Shown: positions 25,885 to 34,584 of the stretch, in pieces | Layout of the letters: each line of letters begins with the position of its first letter | How positions within the stretch are numbered: the stretch's first letter is position 1 | Assembly: GCA_965117015.1 (NCBI GenBank) | Contig: OZ220747.1 | Coordinates: 1,178,001 to 1,242,000 of the forward strand | Reading direction: 5' to 3' | Source of the DNA: Aldehydirespirator sp965117015 | Lineage (GTDB): Bacteria; Actinomycetota; Acidimicrobiia; Acidimicrobiales; Aldehydirespiratoraceae | DNA: 64,000 nt | The notes under the pieces: generated by a model | Told to the model about the DNA's origin: nothing | The model's input: the letters and a program-made list of their open reading frames with translations, nothing else | Databases searched by the model: none | Translations under genes and position numbers: made by a program

Positions 25885-26223
25885 ATGGAGATCAGCGCCG
25901 AGAGAGAAGGTGGAGCCGTCATTGCCAGGGCCAACGGCCGCATCGACAGTTCCAACTCTCGGGAGTTTCATTCAGGCCTGGAGGCGGTTGTCACCCATGA
26001 TGACTCTGCAGTTGTGTTGAACTTCGAGGACGTCTCCTACATCAGCAGCGCCGGGATGAGAGTGATCCTCCTTGCAGCCAAGAGCCTCCAGAGCAGTGGT
26101 ACGAAGTTTGCTCTTTGCTCAATGGACGAACCAATCCGTGAAGTGTTCAAGATCAGCGGATTCGACAAGATTATTCCGATCCACGGCTCGCAGTCCGAGG
26201 CGCTCACCGCAGTCGACACATAA
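25885..26223 (+). CDS. STAS-domain anti-anti-sigma factor (RsbV-like)
   Basis: Single STAS domain, 112 aa. The loop VSYISSAGMRVIL carries the serine normally phosphorylated by an RsbW/SpoIIAB kinase. GAGGAGC precedes the ATG by seven bases; a TAGTAT at 25841-25846 may be the -10 of the operon. It is the first of five tightly packed genes ending at 31380: STAS, phosphatase, kinase, binding protein, histidine kinase. Codon use is less GC-biased here than upstream (for example ATT and TTT codons), perhaps a different history. Confidence 0.85.
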   Translation: MEISAEREGGAVIARANGRIDSSNSREFHSGLEAVVTHDDSAVVLNFEDVSYISSAGMRVILLAAKSLQSSGTKFALCSMDEPIREVFKISGFDKIIPIHGSQSEALTAVDT

Positions 26224-26255
26224 CTGGCTATCTTCGATCGCTAGAGAGGACCCTA

Positions 26256-27428
26256 ATGACTATGACTGAATCGCCGCAGAAGCACAAGATTCTCGTGGTC
26301 GACGACGAGCCCGATCTCGAACCCCTCATGCTGCAGCGCATGCGGCGCTACATCAGGACTGGTGTGTACGAATTCGTCTTCGCCCACGATGGGGTCGAGG
26401 CGCTTGAAGCGCTGGACGCGGACGAGAGCATCGACATGGTCCTGTCGGACATCAATATGCCCAAGATGGACGGCCTCACACTTCTTGACAGGATTCCGGA
26501 TGTAGCGCCGGATATACGGGCCGTCATTATCTCGGCTTACGGCGATATGAAGAACATCCGGATCGCCATGAACCGCGGTGCGTTTGATTTCGTCACAAAG
26601 CCGGTCGATTTCGACGACTTGAAGTTCACAATAGATCGAACTCTGCAGCACATACGTGAATGGAAAGAAGCCCTCAGCGCTCGTGACAAGCTTGTCGTCC
26701 TGCAGAACGAACTCAATGTTGCAAGCATGATGCAGCAGTCCATTCTGCCTAACAAGTTCGCTCGCAATGACGACTACAAGCTATTCGGCACCATGCAGCC
26801 GGCCCGCAACGTAGGGGGCGACTTCTTCGATGTGATCGGTCTGTCCAACCAGAAAGTGGGCTTGGCCATCGCGGACGTATCCGGGAAGGGCGTGCCTGCG
26901 GCGTTGTTCATGATGTCCAGCCGCACGCTGCTCAAGGGTGCCGCCATGCGGGCTGAAGGACCCGGCGAGGCGCTCACAGAGGTGAACGACGTACTCAACG
27001 AGGACAACGACGCCTGCATGTTCGTCACCATGATCTATGCCGTGTACGACCCGACGACCGGTGTGCTCACCTACGCGGACGGAGGCCACGACCCGCCCCT
27101 CGTAATACATGCGGACGGCACCAGCACCCAGCTGCCGGTGACCGACGGGCTTGCCCTGGGCGTACTGCCCGGATTCGACTTCCTCCAGCACTCCTACGAG
27201 CTGTCACCCGGCGACACCGTCATTCTCTACACCGACGGCGTAACCGAGGCGATCAACGCGGAGGAGGAGCAGCTGGGCCTGGCCCGGTTGCGTGAGGCCT
27301 TCGAGGCCAACCCTCCGGGCGATGCAGAGGACGCCGGCCATCGAGTCATCGATCTCGTCAATGAATTCGCCGGCGATGTGCCGCAGTTCGACGACACGAC
27401 CTGTCTCGTGCTGCGTCGAGAGAACTGA
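26256..27428 (+). CDS. Response regulator with PP2C-type phosphatase output (RsbU-like)
   Basis: 390 aa: receiver domain at residues 10-130 with phospho-acceptor Asp65 in LSDINMPKMDG and KPVDF at the switch lysine, a short helical linker (about 130-165), then a SpoIIE/PP2C domain (about 185-390) with GGDFFDV, DVSGKGVPAALFM, YADGGHDPP and DDTTCLVLR metal-binding segments. Phosphorylation of the receiver, probably by the histidine kinase in the same operon, would control dephosphorylation of the STAS protein. Confidence 0.88.
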   Translation: MTMTESPQKHKILVVDDEPDLEPLMLQRMRRYIRTGVYEFVFAHDGVEALEALDADESIDMVLSDINMPKMDGLTLLDRIPDVAPDIRAVIISAYGDMKNIRIAMNRGAFDFVTKPVDFDDLKFTIDRTLQHIREWKEALSARDKLVVLQNELNVASMMQQSILPNKFARNDDYKLFGTMQPARNVGGDFFDVIGLSNQKVGLAIADVSGKGVPAALFMMSSRTLLKGAAMRAEGPGEALTEVNDVLNEDNDACMFVTMIYAVYDPTTGVLTYADGGHDPPLVIHADGTSTQLPVTDGLALGVLPGFDFLQHSYELSPGDTVILYTDGVTEAINAEEEQLGLARLREAFEANPPGDAEDAGHRVIDLVNEFAGDVPQFDDTTCLVLRREN

Positions 27429-27435
27429 CCGCGCC

Positions 27436-27861
27436 ATGCTGTTCCTGACCACCAACACCAACGGCGAACAGGTCCGTTCCAGCTACGAGGAGCTGCCGGA
27501 GTTGGTCGCGGCCGTCGAGGCACTCGGTGAACGGGACGGCTGGTCCGGCGAGCTGACCTTCCGGGTCAGCCTGGTGATCGACGAGCTGGCCCAGAACGTC
27601 GTGGACTACTCCCACGAGGGCCGGCCCAGCGATGTCGAGGTGGAGGTGACCTCTCTCCAAGAGGACATCGTCATCGAGATCATTGACGACGGCATCCCGT
27701 TCGATCCCCTGACCGAGGCACCCGAGCCGGACCTGACGTCTTCGATAGAGGACCGGCCGATCGGCGGTCTGGGCGTGCACTTCACCAAGACCCTGATGGA
27801 CGATGTGGAGTACTGCAGGGAGTCGGGGAAGAACCGCCTGAAGATCGTCGCCCACAAGTGA
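27436..27861 (+). CDS. Serine-kinase anti-sigma factor (RsbW-like)
   Basis: GHKL ATPase domain protein, 141 aa. The N box is IDELAQNVVDYSH, the G1 box DDGIPFDP and the G2 box GGLGVHFTKTLMD. This is the partner-switch kinase that would phosphorylate the STAS protein and sequester a target. No sigma factor gene is present in the operon, so the target is unknown. Seven bases separate it from the phosphatase gene, and one base from the binding-protein gene. Confidence 0.84.
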   Translation: MLFLTTNTNGEQVRSSYEELPELVAAVEALGERDGWSGELTFRVSLVIDELAQNVVDYSHEGRPSDVEVEVTSLQEDIVIEIIDDGIPFDPLTEAPEPDLTSSIEDRPIGGLGVHFTKTLMDDVEYCRESGKNRLKIVAHK

Positions 27862-27862
27862 A

Positions 27863-29143
27863 ATGACCCACCACCGCGGGCCGCGTCGCCGATGGACTAC
27901 TGCCGTCGGATGGTCGGCGGTGGCGGTTGCGGTGTTGCTCGCGGCGTGCGGCGGCGATGAAGAGACCGTAGAAGCCCCGGCCGTTGGCGATTCGGTGTCG
28001 GTCCGACCCGTCGTCGAGCCGGAGGGTGACTCATTGGGCCTGACCGCGGAGCGGATCCTGTTCGGACAGTCTGCCGCGCTCAGCGGACCGGCCAAGGAGC
28101 TGGGCATCAACATGAGGCTGGGGATTCTGGCCGCGTTCGACGAGGTGAACGCGGCCGGAGGTGTCCACGGGCGAGTCCTGGAGCTGCAATCCCTCGACGA
28201 CGCGTACGAGCCCGAGGACGCGATAGTGATGACGCGCCATCTCATCGAGCAGGAGGAGGTGTTCGCGCTCATAGGCGCGGTGGGCACTCCGACCTCGCGC
28301 TCCGCCACCCCGATCGCCCGCACCGCCGGGGTTCCCTACATCGCACCCTTCACTGGTGCCGCCTTCCTCCGCGACGACGAGTGGGACAACATCATCAACC
28401 TGCGAGCCTCCTACAACCAGGAGACCGAGGAGATGGTGGCCCGCCTCACGGAGGATCTCGGGATCACCCGGATCAGCGTCATGTACCAGAACGACTCCTT
28501 CGGACGGGCCGGATTCCGGGGCACGGTCGCGGCCCTCGAGCGACGGGACATGGAGCTCACCTCGATCGGGATCTACCCCCGCAACACCACCGCGGTCAAG
28601 ACGGCTTTGCTCGACCTGCGGCAGGGCGACCCCGAAGCGGTGATCATGATCGGCGCCTACGAGCCGGTCGCGAGGCTCATCCTGTGGGCCCGCCGCACGG
28701 GCATGGACGCGGTCTTCATGACGGTCTCCTTCGTGGGCAGCAACGCCCTGGCCCAGGAACTCGGGCCCGACGGCGCCGGGGTGCTGGTGACCCAGGTCGT
28801 CCCGTTCCCGGAGGATGACACCCTGCCCGTCATCCTGTCGTACCTGGACGCCCTGGCGAGTCACGATCCGGAGGCAGAGCCCGGGTTCGTATCGCTGGAG
28901 GGCTATCTGGCGGGACGGATGGTGATCGCGGCGCTCCAGGAGTGCGGGGAAGAGGTCGACCGATCCTGCCTGCTCGACCAGTTGATCGACCGCGGCGATT
29001 TCGACATCGACGGATTCAAGCTGCGGTTCGGTGAGGGCGACAACCAGGGTTCGGACGAGGTATTCCTGACGGTGATCGGCTCCGACGGCAATTACCACCC
29101 GGTCCACACTCTGCACGAGACCGTTCTCTGGGTGACTCGATGA
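27863..29143 (+). CDS. Periplasmic-binding lipoprotein (branched-chain amino acid type)
   Basis: 426 aa with an N-terminal signal and lipobox LLAAC (Cys29), then a type-I periplasmic-binding fold of the Leu/Ile/Val class (GILAAFDEVNAAGGVHGRVLEL, GAVGTPTSRSATPIA). No permease or ATPase gene is close, and the gene lies inside a signalling operon, overlapping the histidine kinase gene by four bases. By analogy with TorT-TorS and LuxP-LuxQ it may present a ligand to the kinase rather than feed a transporter. The ligand is unknown. Confidence 0.8.
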   Translation: MTHHRGPRRRWTTAVGWSAVAVAVLLAACGGDEETVEAPAVGDSVSVRPVVEPEGDSLGLTAERILFGQSAALSGPAKELGINMRLGILAAFDEVNAAGGVHGRVLELQSLDDAYEPEDAIVMTRHLIEQEEVFALIGAVGTPTSRSATPIARTAGVPYIAPFTGAAFLRDDEWDNIINLRASYNQETEEMVARLTEDLGITRISVMYQNDSFGRAGFRGTVAALERRDMELTSIGIYPRNTTAVKTALLDLRQGDPEAVIMIGAYEPVARLILWARRTGMDAVFMTVSFVGSNALAQELGPDGAGVLVTQVVPFPEDDTLPVILSYLDALASHDPEAEPGFVSLEGYLAGRMVIAALQECGEEVDRSCLLDQLIDRGDFDIDGFKLRFGEGDNQGSDEVFLTVIGSDGNYHPVHTLHETVLWVTR

Positions 29144-31380
29144 GCTCCCCACTCATCGACCCAGTGGCGACTGACACCGACCGGTCGTCGACCGAGGAGG
29201 CACCCGCCGATGACGCGACGAGACCTTCGCTCGGGTTCTGGTCCCGGATCTCCACCAAGCTCTACCTCGGCATCGGCGGAGCAGTGGCCCTGACGGTTGC
29301 CGCCAGCTTGGTCGGATGGTTCTCCTTCAACCGCGTCGGCGACGTGCAGAGACGTGTCAATGAGGGCAGCGTTCCCGAGTTGGTCGCCGCATTCGGGGTC
29401 GCGCAGTACGGCGGAGTCCTCGCCAACGCCGCGCCCAGCCTGGCCGCCGCGGCCACGCCCATGGAGCTCTTCCAGCAGAGCCAGCAGATAGACCAGACCG
29501 TCCTGACGTTCGAGGAACAGATGGCGGTCCTCCAGCAGAGCGACAGCGACGACGCCGGCGTGGCCCGCATCCGCGAGAGTGCAGACACTCTGATAGCCAA
29601 CATCGCCGAGATCCGGCGCGAGGTCTCCGAGAGGTTCGAGATCACCGAGCAGCGAACGGTGCAACAGGCGGAGCTTGTGAACCTGAGGGCCCGGGTGAGC
29701 GATGTCCTGGTCCCTGCCCTCGACGACCAGCTCTTCTACACCCTCACCGGCCACTCCGAGCTCGATGAGTCCCCGGTTCCCCGGTCCGAGCACTTCTCGG
29801 AGGACGAGGTCTTCCGGTACCGGCGCCTGGCCGAGCTCGAGGCCGATGCCAACATCACCTCCGACCTCCTGGCCAGCGCCTTCGCCGTGGCCGACCAGAG
29901 CCTGCTGGAGCCGCTGCGGGAGCGCTTCGAAGCGGCTGCCGGCCGGATCGACAGGAACCTCCTGACGTTGCAGGGAACGCAGTTCCATGCCGACGCGGCC
30001 CCGCTCTTCTCCCGCCTGCGGGAGCTGGGACTCGGCCCGGAGAACTCTTTCGACCTCGCGGCCAGCGACTTCACGATCATCGAGCACCATCAGGAGCTGC
30101 TGGACCAGAACAACCAGCTCTCGCAGACGCTGGTCTCCGAAGTCGACAGTCTGGTGCAGGCCTCCCAGGAAAGAGCCGCGGAGGCCACCACCGCGTCCGA
30201 GCAGGCCATCATCACCGCTCGCACCCTGCTGCTGGCCATCAGCGCGTTCAGCATTGTGGGCGCCCTGTTCATCATCTGGTTCTTCGTGGGCAAGGCCCTG
30301 GTGCGGCGCATCGCCCTGCTGTCGGACTGGATGCGGCGCATGGCCGGCGGCGACCTCGAGGTCACCGTCCCGATCACCGGCCGGGACGAGGTGGCGGACA
30401 TGGCCGCCACCCTCGAGGTGTTCCGGCGCCACGCCCTGGAGGTCCAGCGTCTCAACCTGGTCGAGCAGCTCGCCTCTGAGCTGCAGGGCAAGAACGAGCA
30501 GCTTGAAGGGGTCCTGGCCGAACTGCAGAAGGCTCAGGACCAGATCGTCACGCGGGAGAAGCTGGCCGCTCTGGGCGAGCTCACCGCCGGCGTCGCCCAT
30601 GAGATCAAGAACCCCTTGAACTTCGTGAAGAACTTCGCCGAGGCCTCCGAGGAGCTCATCGACGAACTCAAGGAATTGCTGGAGGACATCGGCGACGACA
30701 TCAGCGACGACAACAAGGACTATGTCAACGAGATCGCCGGCGATCTGACCGGCAACATAGAACGCATCCGCTCCCACGGCGAACGGGCCGACCGCATCGT
30801 GCGCGACATGCTGATGATGGGACGCGACTCCGGCGAGTGGCAGCTGACCGACATCAACGACCTGCTGGAGCAGCACGCCCAGCTGTCATTCCACAGCGCC
30901 CGGGCGCTGGACTCGGACTTCCAGCTCGACATCCAGCAGGACCTCGACCCGGATGTGGGCCAGCTCAAGGTGATCGCCCAGGACCTGGGGCGGGTGTTCC
31001 TGAACATGGTGACCAACGCGGGCCACGCCACCAACGACCGCCACCGCGCCGAGGTCGCAGCCGGCAACGCCGGCTTCCAGCCGACGCTGTGGCTCTCCAC
31101 GACCCGGTCCAACGATCACGTCGAGGTCCGCATCCGTGACAACGGCACGGGCATGCCCCCCGATGTGATCGAGAAGATCTTCAACCCCTTCTTCACCACC
31201 AAGCCGACCAACCAGGGCACCGGTCTCGGCCTGTCGATCTCCAGCGACATCGTTCGCCGTCACGGTGGCAACATCGCAGTCGAGTCGGAGCCCGGCGAGT
31301 TCACCGAGATGTGCATCACCCTGCCGGTGGAGGCGCCACTGGAGGCTGAGCAGGTCGACGCGGGCGACTCCTGGGTCTAA
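29140..31380 (+). CDS. Membrane histidine kinase with TorS-like sensor
   Basis: 746 aa. A first membrane helix at about 41-61, a long helical extracellular domain at about 62-360 (with the ANAAPSLAAAATPMEL pattern seen in TorS-type sensors), a second membrane helix at about 362-383, HAMP, a coiled coil (about 440-475), and the HisKA region with His487 in AHEIKNPLNF. The catalytic domain has NMVTNAGHA, RDNGTGMP and GTGLGLSIS. The gene overlaps the binding-protein gene by ATGA. The probable phosphorylation target is the REC-PP2C protein of the same operon. TorS resemblance is from pattern memory, not an alignment. Confidence 0.85.
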   Translation: MSSPLIDPVATDTDRSSTEEAPADDATRPSLGFWSRISTKLYLGIGGAVALTVAASLVGWFSFNRVGDVQRRVNEGSVPELVAAFGVAQYGGVLANAAPSLAAAATPMELFQQSQQIDQTVLTFEEQMAVLQQSDSDDAGVARIRESADTLIANIAEIRREVSERFEITEQRTVQQAELVNLRARVSDVLVPALDDQLFYTLTGHSELDESPVPRSEHFSEDEVFRYRRLAELEADANITSDLLASAFAVADQSLLEPLRERFEAAAGRIDRNLLTLQGTQFHADAAPLFSRLRELGLGPENSFDLAASDFTIIEHHQELLDQNNQLSQTLVSEVDSLVQASQERAAEATTASEQAIITARTLLLAISAFSIVGALFIIWFFVGKALVRRIALLSDWMRRMAGGDLEVTVPITGRDEVADMAATLEVFRRHALEVQRLNLVEQLASELQGKNEQLEGVLAELQKAQDQIVTREKLAALGELTAGVAHEIKNPLNFVKNFAEASEELIDELKELLEDIGDDISDDNKDYVNEIAGDLTGNIERIRSHGERADRIVRDMLMMGRDSGEWQLTDINDLLEQHAQLSFHSARALDSDFQLDIQQDLDPDVGQLKVIAQDLGRVFLNMVTNAGHATNDRHRAEVAAGNAGFQPTLWLSTTRSNDHVEVRIRDNGTGMPPDVIEKIFNPFFTTKPTNQGTGLGLSISSDIVRRHGGNIAVESEPGEFTEMCITLPVEAPLEAEQVDAGDSWV

Positions 31381-31390
31381 ACGCTTACCG

Positions 31391-31421
31391 CCCGCTCCTG
31401 TTCGCTGCCACCTGAAGGCCG
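31391..31421 (+). repeat. Dispersed 31-bp element, diverged copy
   Basis: CCCGCTCCTGTTCGCTGCC followed by an ACCTGAAGGCCG stretch matches the element at 60281 and especially the copy at 52716 (minus). It sits in the 48-base gap between the convergent histidine kinase and oxygenase genes. Confidence 0.5.
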
Positions 31422-31428
31422 GCCTCTG

Positions 31429-32664
31429 TCACCACCAGCGGGACTCCTCGGAGTACACATGGTCGGGCAGCTTGTAGTCGATGTCCAGTTCCTGGAGGGC
31501 CGACACTTCGAGCAGCGTGTTGAAGGCGGTGAAGCTCGACTCCCGGGTCAGCTTCGGGAGCCGCTCCTTCAGGAACTGGTGGTAGCGCCGCTGGAAGCGG
31601 AACCACGGCAGCACGCCGAAGGTGTGATTGGGCGGGTACTCCAGCTGGTCGGCCATCGGGTTGCCGATCATGGCCCGCGACACCAAGAAGACGTACTTGG
31701 CGAGCTTGCGGCGCGCTTGCGGCTCGGTGATCCCCGCAACCACGGGAGCGGAGTTGACCAGCGAGTTGGCCAGGACGACGGACTCCATGCCCGGGTCGGG
31801 TTCGCACAACCCGCCTACCCGGAAGAGCTCCAGGGCGTCGTCGTAGTCGCGGTACAGGATCGTCTCGGGGATCCCCATCAAGTGCCCGGAGTACCGCCAG
31901 ACCGCCATGAAGCCGTCGCGCTCCTCGGTGTCGTACTTGGCGCCGAGGCTCTTCATGTGCTGAAGCATCCTCGCCGAGAAGGAGGTGAGCGCATAGCCGA
32001 CCTGGGCCGCGCTGAGCGGCACGCCCCCCGCGGCGGTGTCCCATTCATCGGAGTCGTTGAACAGCTGCCTGACCTTGGCGTGCACCAGCCGGATCCGTAC
32101 CGACAGCCTCCAGCCGTCGCCGCGGGTCTCCAACCCTCCCGGGAGCAGTATCTCGATCATGTGGCGGTTGTTCTGCCGTAGGCGCCTCACTCCCTGATCC
32201 CGCAGCCGACCGGTGATGAAGAAGGACTTGGCGATGGTGGTCGAGAACCCCTCGACCAGCACGCCCCCCAGCATCGCGGCCAGGCACGCCGACGAGTCCC
32301 GGTGGAAGGCGCGAATGCCGCCCGTGAAATCGCCGTAGTCGACCCAGTCCGGGACGGTCTCCAGCTCCTCGATGAACGCGTGCAGCCCGGCCGGAGCATC
32401 CTTCACCGCGGGGTCGTCGGGATTCTCGATGGCCGCTCGTATGAGCCGGTCCGATTCTCGCAGCGGCATCTCAGCGAGTTGCGCCATCATGTTGTCGCAG
32501 ACCGGGTCCCCGATCATCGTGTGGACGATGTAGTTCCTGGCCCTGGTGGGATCCACGGCCCGGGCTCGTTCGTAGGACGCGATGTAGTCGGAAGGTATTG
32601 CCAATGGAGCAGCCGTTTCAGACGCTTCGGTGCTGGACTTGGCCTTCCGATCATCCTGCACCAT
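31429..32664 (-). CDS. MpaB/latex-clearing-protein-like oxygenase (DUF2236)
   Basis: 411 aa, similar in size to Lcp-type b-heme oxygenases. The signature region RLSVRIRLVHAKVRQL contains the conserved arginines and the histidine expected to bind heme, and GYALTSFSARMLQHMKSLG follows. Latex-clearing proteins are exported, but this one starts with a hydrophilic MVQDDRKAKSS and has no signal, so it is probably cytoplasmic and acts on another substrate. It is transcribed alone: a strong hairpin separates it from the operon upstream. Confidence 0.72.
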   Translation of the reverse strand: MVQDDRKAKSSTEASETAAPLAIPSDYIASYERARAVDPTRARNYIVHTMIGDPVCDNMMAQLAEMPLRESDRLIRAAIENPDDPAVKDAPAGLHAFIEELETVPDWVDYGDFTGGIRAFHRDSSACLAAMLGGVLVEGFSTTIAKSFFITGRLRDQGVRRLRQNNRHMIEILLPGGLETRGDGWRLSVRIRLVHAKVRQLFNDSDEWDTAAGGVPLSAAQVGYALTSFSARMLQHMKSLGAKYDTEERDGFMAVWRYSGHLMGIPETILYRDYDDALELFRVGGLCEPDPGMESVVLANSLVNSAPVVAGITEPQARRKLAKYVFLVSRAMIGNPMADQLEYPPNHTFGVLPWFRFQRRYHQFLKERLPKLTRESSFTAFNTLLEVSALQELDIDYKLPDHVYSEESRWW

Positions 32665-32714
32665 CTAGGACGCGCCCTTCCGAAGTTGCATCTGCACAAC
32701 CTCGCAAAGCGTAA

Positions 32715-32742
32715 CCGCTGCGTGCTGATCGGCACGCAGCGG
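32715..32742 (-). terminator. Strong hairpin at the end of the gmaS-mgs operon
   Basis: A perfect 11-bp stem (CCGCTGCGTGC at 32715-32725 with its complement at 32732-32742) encloses a six-base loop. On the minus transcript it comes 12 bases after the flavin dehydrogenase stop and is followed by a moderately T-rich TTACGCTTT. An intrinsic terminator is likely. Confidence 0.65.
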
Positions 32743-32754
32743 AGGTGCGCGGGC

Positions 32755-34086
32755 TCAGCTCCAGGGGTAGGGCGAGTTGCTCACCGGGTGGAGCCTGCCC
32801 TCGGCATAGCGCGACCACCGGAACGGCTCCAGGAGGGCCTGCGGCTCGCCCAGCAACTCCTTGGCCACCAAGGTGCCGACGCCGATCATCTTGTAGCCGT
32901 GGTTCGAGTCGGCGATGAAGTAGGCGTTGTCGCAGAACGTGTCGAACACCGGGAAGTTGTCGGGCGAGAAGCTGCCGATGCCGCCCGAGGGCTCGGTGCT
33001 CATGAGATGCGACTTGCCCTCGAAGCGCCTCTGGCAGTGGGCCAGCGCGGCGGTCCATGTGCGGTAGAAGTCCTCGCCCACGATGAAGTCGGGGGAGTCA
33101 GGCCCGTAGGGGTCGACGGCCACCTCGTCCGCCGGCTTGTCCACGACGTAGGGCATGTAGCCGCCCTGCACACCGCCGAAGCTGAAGTCAGGCTTGTAGT
33201 AGACGCCCCACGGGCCTTCGGTGACCAGGCCGCTCTCGTCGTAGAGCGGGGCGTCGGTGTCGATGTGGACCACGGGCGGCATGTTGCCGTCGTTGTCGGT
33301 GAGGTAGCCGGGGTCGACGGCCAGAGTGCCTTCCTGCAGGCACATGTAGGTCCAGGTGGGCCGCCGGTGGAGGCGGCCGTCGCCGCCGAGCACGTCGACA
33401 CTGAACGGCAGGTCGAGCATGGCCCATATCTGCTGCACCCACGGACCTACAGCCACCACCACCTGCTCGCAGGCGACGGGGCCCTGGTCGGTCAGCACCG
33501 CGGTGACCGCTCCCGAGGCGTCGCGGTCGAAGCCGTTCACGGTGACGCCGCCCACGACGGCCACTCCCTGGGCCTCGGCCTTGCCGAGCAGCCCCTTGAG
33601 CGACGCCATGTTGTTGGCGTAGCCGCCGCGGTGCTCATGAAGCACGCTGGTGATGCCCTGGGCCTGCCAGTCGTCGAAGATTCCCCGCATGTAGCGAGCC
33701 GACTCGGTTGCGCCCTCGATGAACGTCGACGAGTAGCCGATGGCCTTCTGCTGCTCGTGGATCGAGGCCACGTCGGACCGCATGGCCTCGTGGCTGATCT
33801 GCAGGTAGCCCACCGGATGGTAGGAGAAGGCCTCCGGATCGCTCTCCCACACATCGACGCAATGGGCCATCAGCTCGCGCATGGCCGGCTGGAAGTAGTT
33901 GTTGCGCACGACGCCGCAAGCGATGCCCGACGCTCCTGCGCCGACACCGGTCTTGTCGATCACGACCACATCGTCGCCCGACCCGCGGCCGGACGACTTC
34001 AGGTCCCGGGCCAGGCTCCAAGCGGTCGACAGACCGTGTATGCCGGCGCCGATGATCACGTAGCGCGCCGCGCTAGGAAGTCCCAT
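32755..34086 (-). CDS. FAD-dependent dehydrogenase, SoxB/MgdA-like (candidate N-methylglutamate dehydrogenase)
   Basis: 443 aa DAO-family flavoprotein with YVIIGAGIHGLSTAWSLA at the N terminus and a C-terminal NAYFIADSNHGYKMIGVG segment. ACGVVRNNYFQPAMRELM occupies the position where sarcosine-oxidase-beta-like proteins bind FAD and substrate. It is the last gene of the operon gmaS-mgsA-mgsB-mgsC-orf151, where the enzyme needed next is N-methylglutamate dehydrogenase, whose flavin subunit is SoxB-like. The known enzyme also needs SoxD-, SoxA- and SoxG-like subunits, which are absent here. Dimethylamine or sarcosine oxidation is an alternative. Confidence 0.72.
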   Translation of the reverse strand: MGLPSAARYVIIGAGIHGLSTAWSLARDLKSSGRGSGDDVVVIDKTGVGAGASGIACGVVRNNYFQPAMRELMAHCVDVWESDPEAFSYHPVGYLQISHEAMRSDVASIHEQQKAIGYSSTFIEGATESARYMRGIFDDWQAQGITSVLHEHRGGYANNMASLKGLLGKAEAQGVAVVGGVTVNGFDRDASGAVTAVLTDQGPVACEQVVVAVGPWVQQIWAMLDLPFSVDVLGGDGRLHRRPTWTYMCLQEGTLAVDPGYLTDNDGNMPPVVHIDTDAPLYDESGLVTEGPWGVYYKPDFSFGGVQGGYMPYVVDKPADEVAVDPYGPDSPDFIVGEDFYRTWTAALAHCQRRFEGKSHLMSTEPSGGIGSFSPDNFPVFDTFCDNAYFIADSNHGYKMIGVGTLVAKELLGEPQALLEPFRWSRYAEGRLHPVSNSPYPWS

Positions 34087-34127
34087 TCGCGCTGCCCTCC
34101 TTGGCTACTTGACCTCCCACCGGCCGT

Positions 34128-34583
34128 TCAGTGGCCAGCGGGGGCGGTCCAACCCTCCAGCACCGGCTGCTTCCAGTCGGTGCCCACGATCGGTGAGTCC
34201 TCCACCCATGGACCCAACTCGACCTGCGGGAACTTGCAATGGATGTCCTTGAGGGTGATGCCGTAGGAGTTGCCCTCGGTGAGATGCTTGACGAGCACCT
34301 TGCGGGCGATCTCGTCCTCGCGCCCTTCGGGGATGTCGAAGTAGATCTTGAGGAACGAGTTCGAGTAGCGGTCGAACACCGCCGGGACCCCGTCCTCCTC
34401 CAGCAGGGTGATGTCCTCGAGCCAGTTGATGTCCTGTCCCGGGGTGGCCGCCAGCAGGTCGATGTCCTCCACCAGGGACATGTCCTCCTGGTAGGCGAAA
34501 CGCTTCCCTGCCAGGACCTCCGCATCGATGGCAACCGTGCGGGTCTCGCGCGGGCTCTCGCCCGTACTCGCCGATCCAGCCAT
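34128..34583 (-). CDS. Conserved-looking protein of unknown function in the mgs operon
   Basis: 151 aa, not recognised. The start ATG 34583 has GGAGG eight bases upstream, and the mgsC stop lies just before it. The sequence is acidic, with repeated E-D-I/L patterns (MSLVEDIDLLA, WLEDITLLEEDG), then a compact part with VFDRYSNSFLKIYFDIPEG and PQVELGPWVEDSP. No cysteine pairs, membrane segment or nucleotide motif are visible (the only cysteine is in DIHCKF). Position between mgsC and the flavin dehydrogenase suggests an accessory subunit of either enzyme; it is not a SoxD homologue because the zinc-binding cysteines are missing. Confidence 0.7.
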   Translation of the reverse strand: MAGSASTGESPRETRTVAIDAEVLAGKRFAYQEDMSLVEDIDLLAATPGQDINWLEDITLLEEDGVPAVFDRYSNSFLKIYFDIPEGREDEIARKVLVKHLTEGNSYGITLKDIHCKFPQVELGPWVEDSPIVGTDWKQPVLEGWTAPAGH

Positions 34584-34584
34584 T

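Noticed and set aside
34128..34583. SoxD-like (MgdB) subunit
   Set aside because: SoxD proteins carry zinc-binding cysteines near the N terminus; this protein has a single cysteine.
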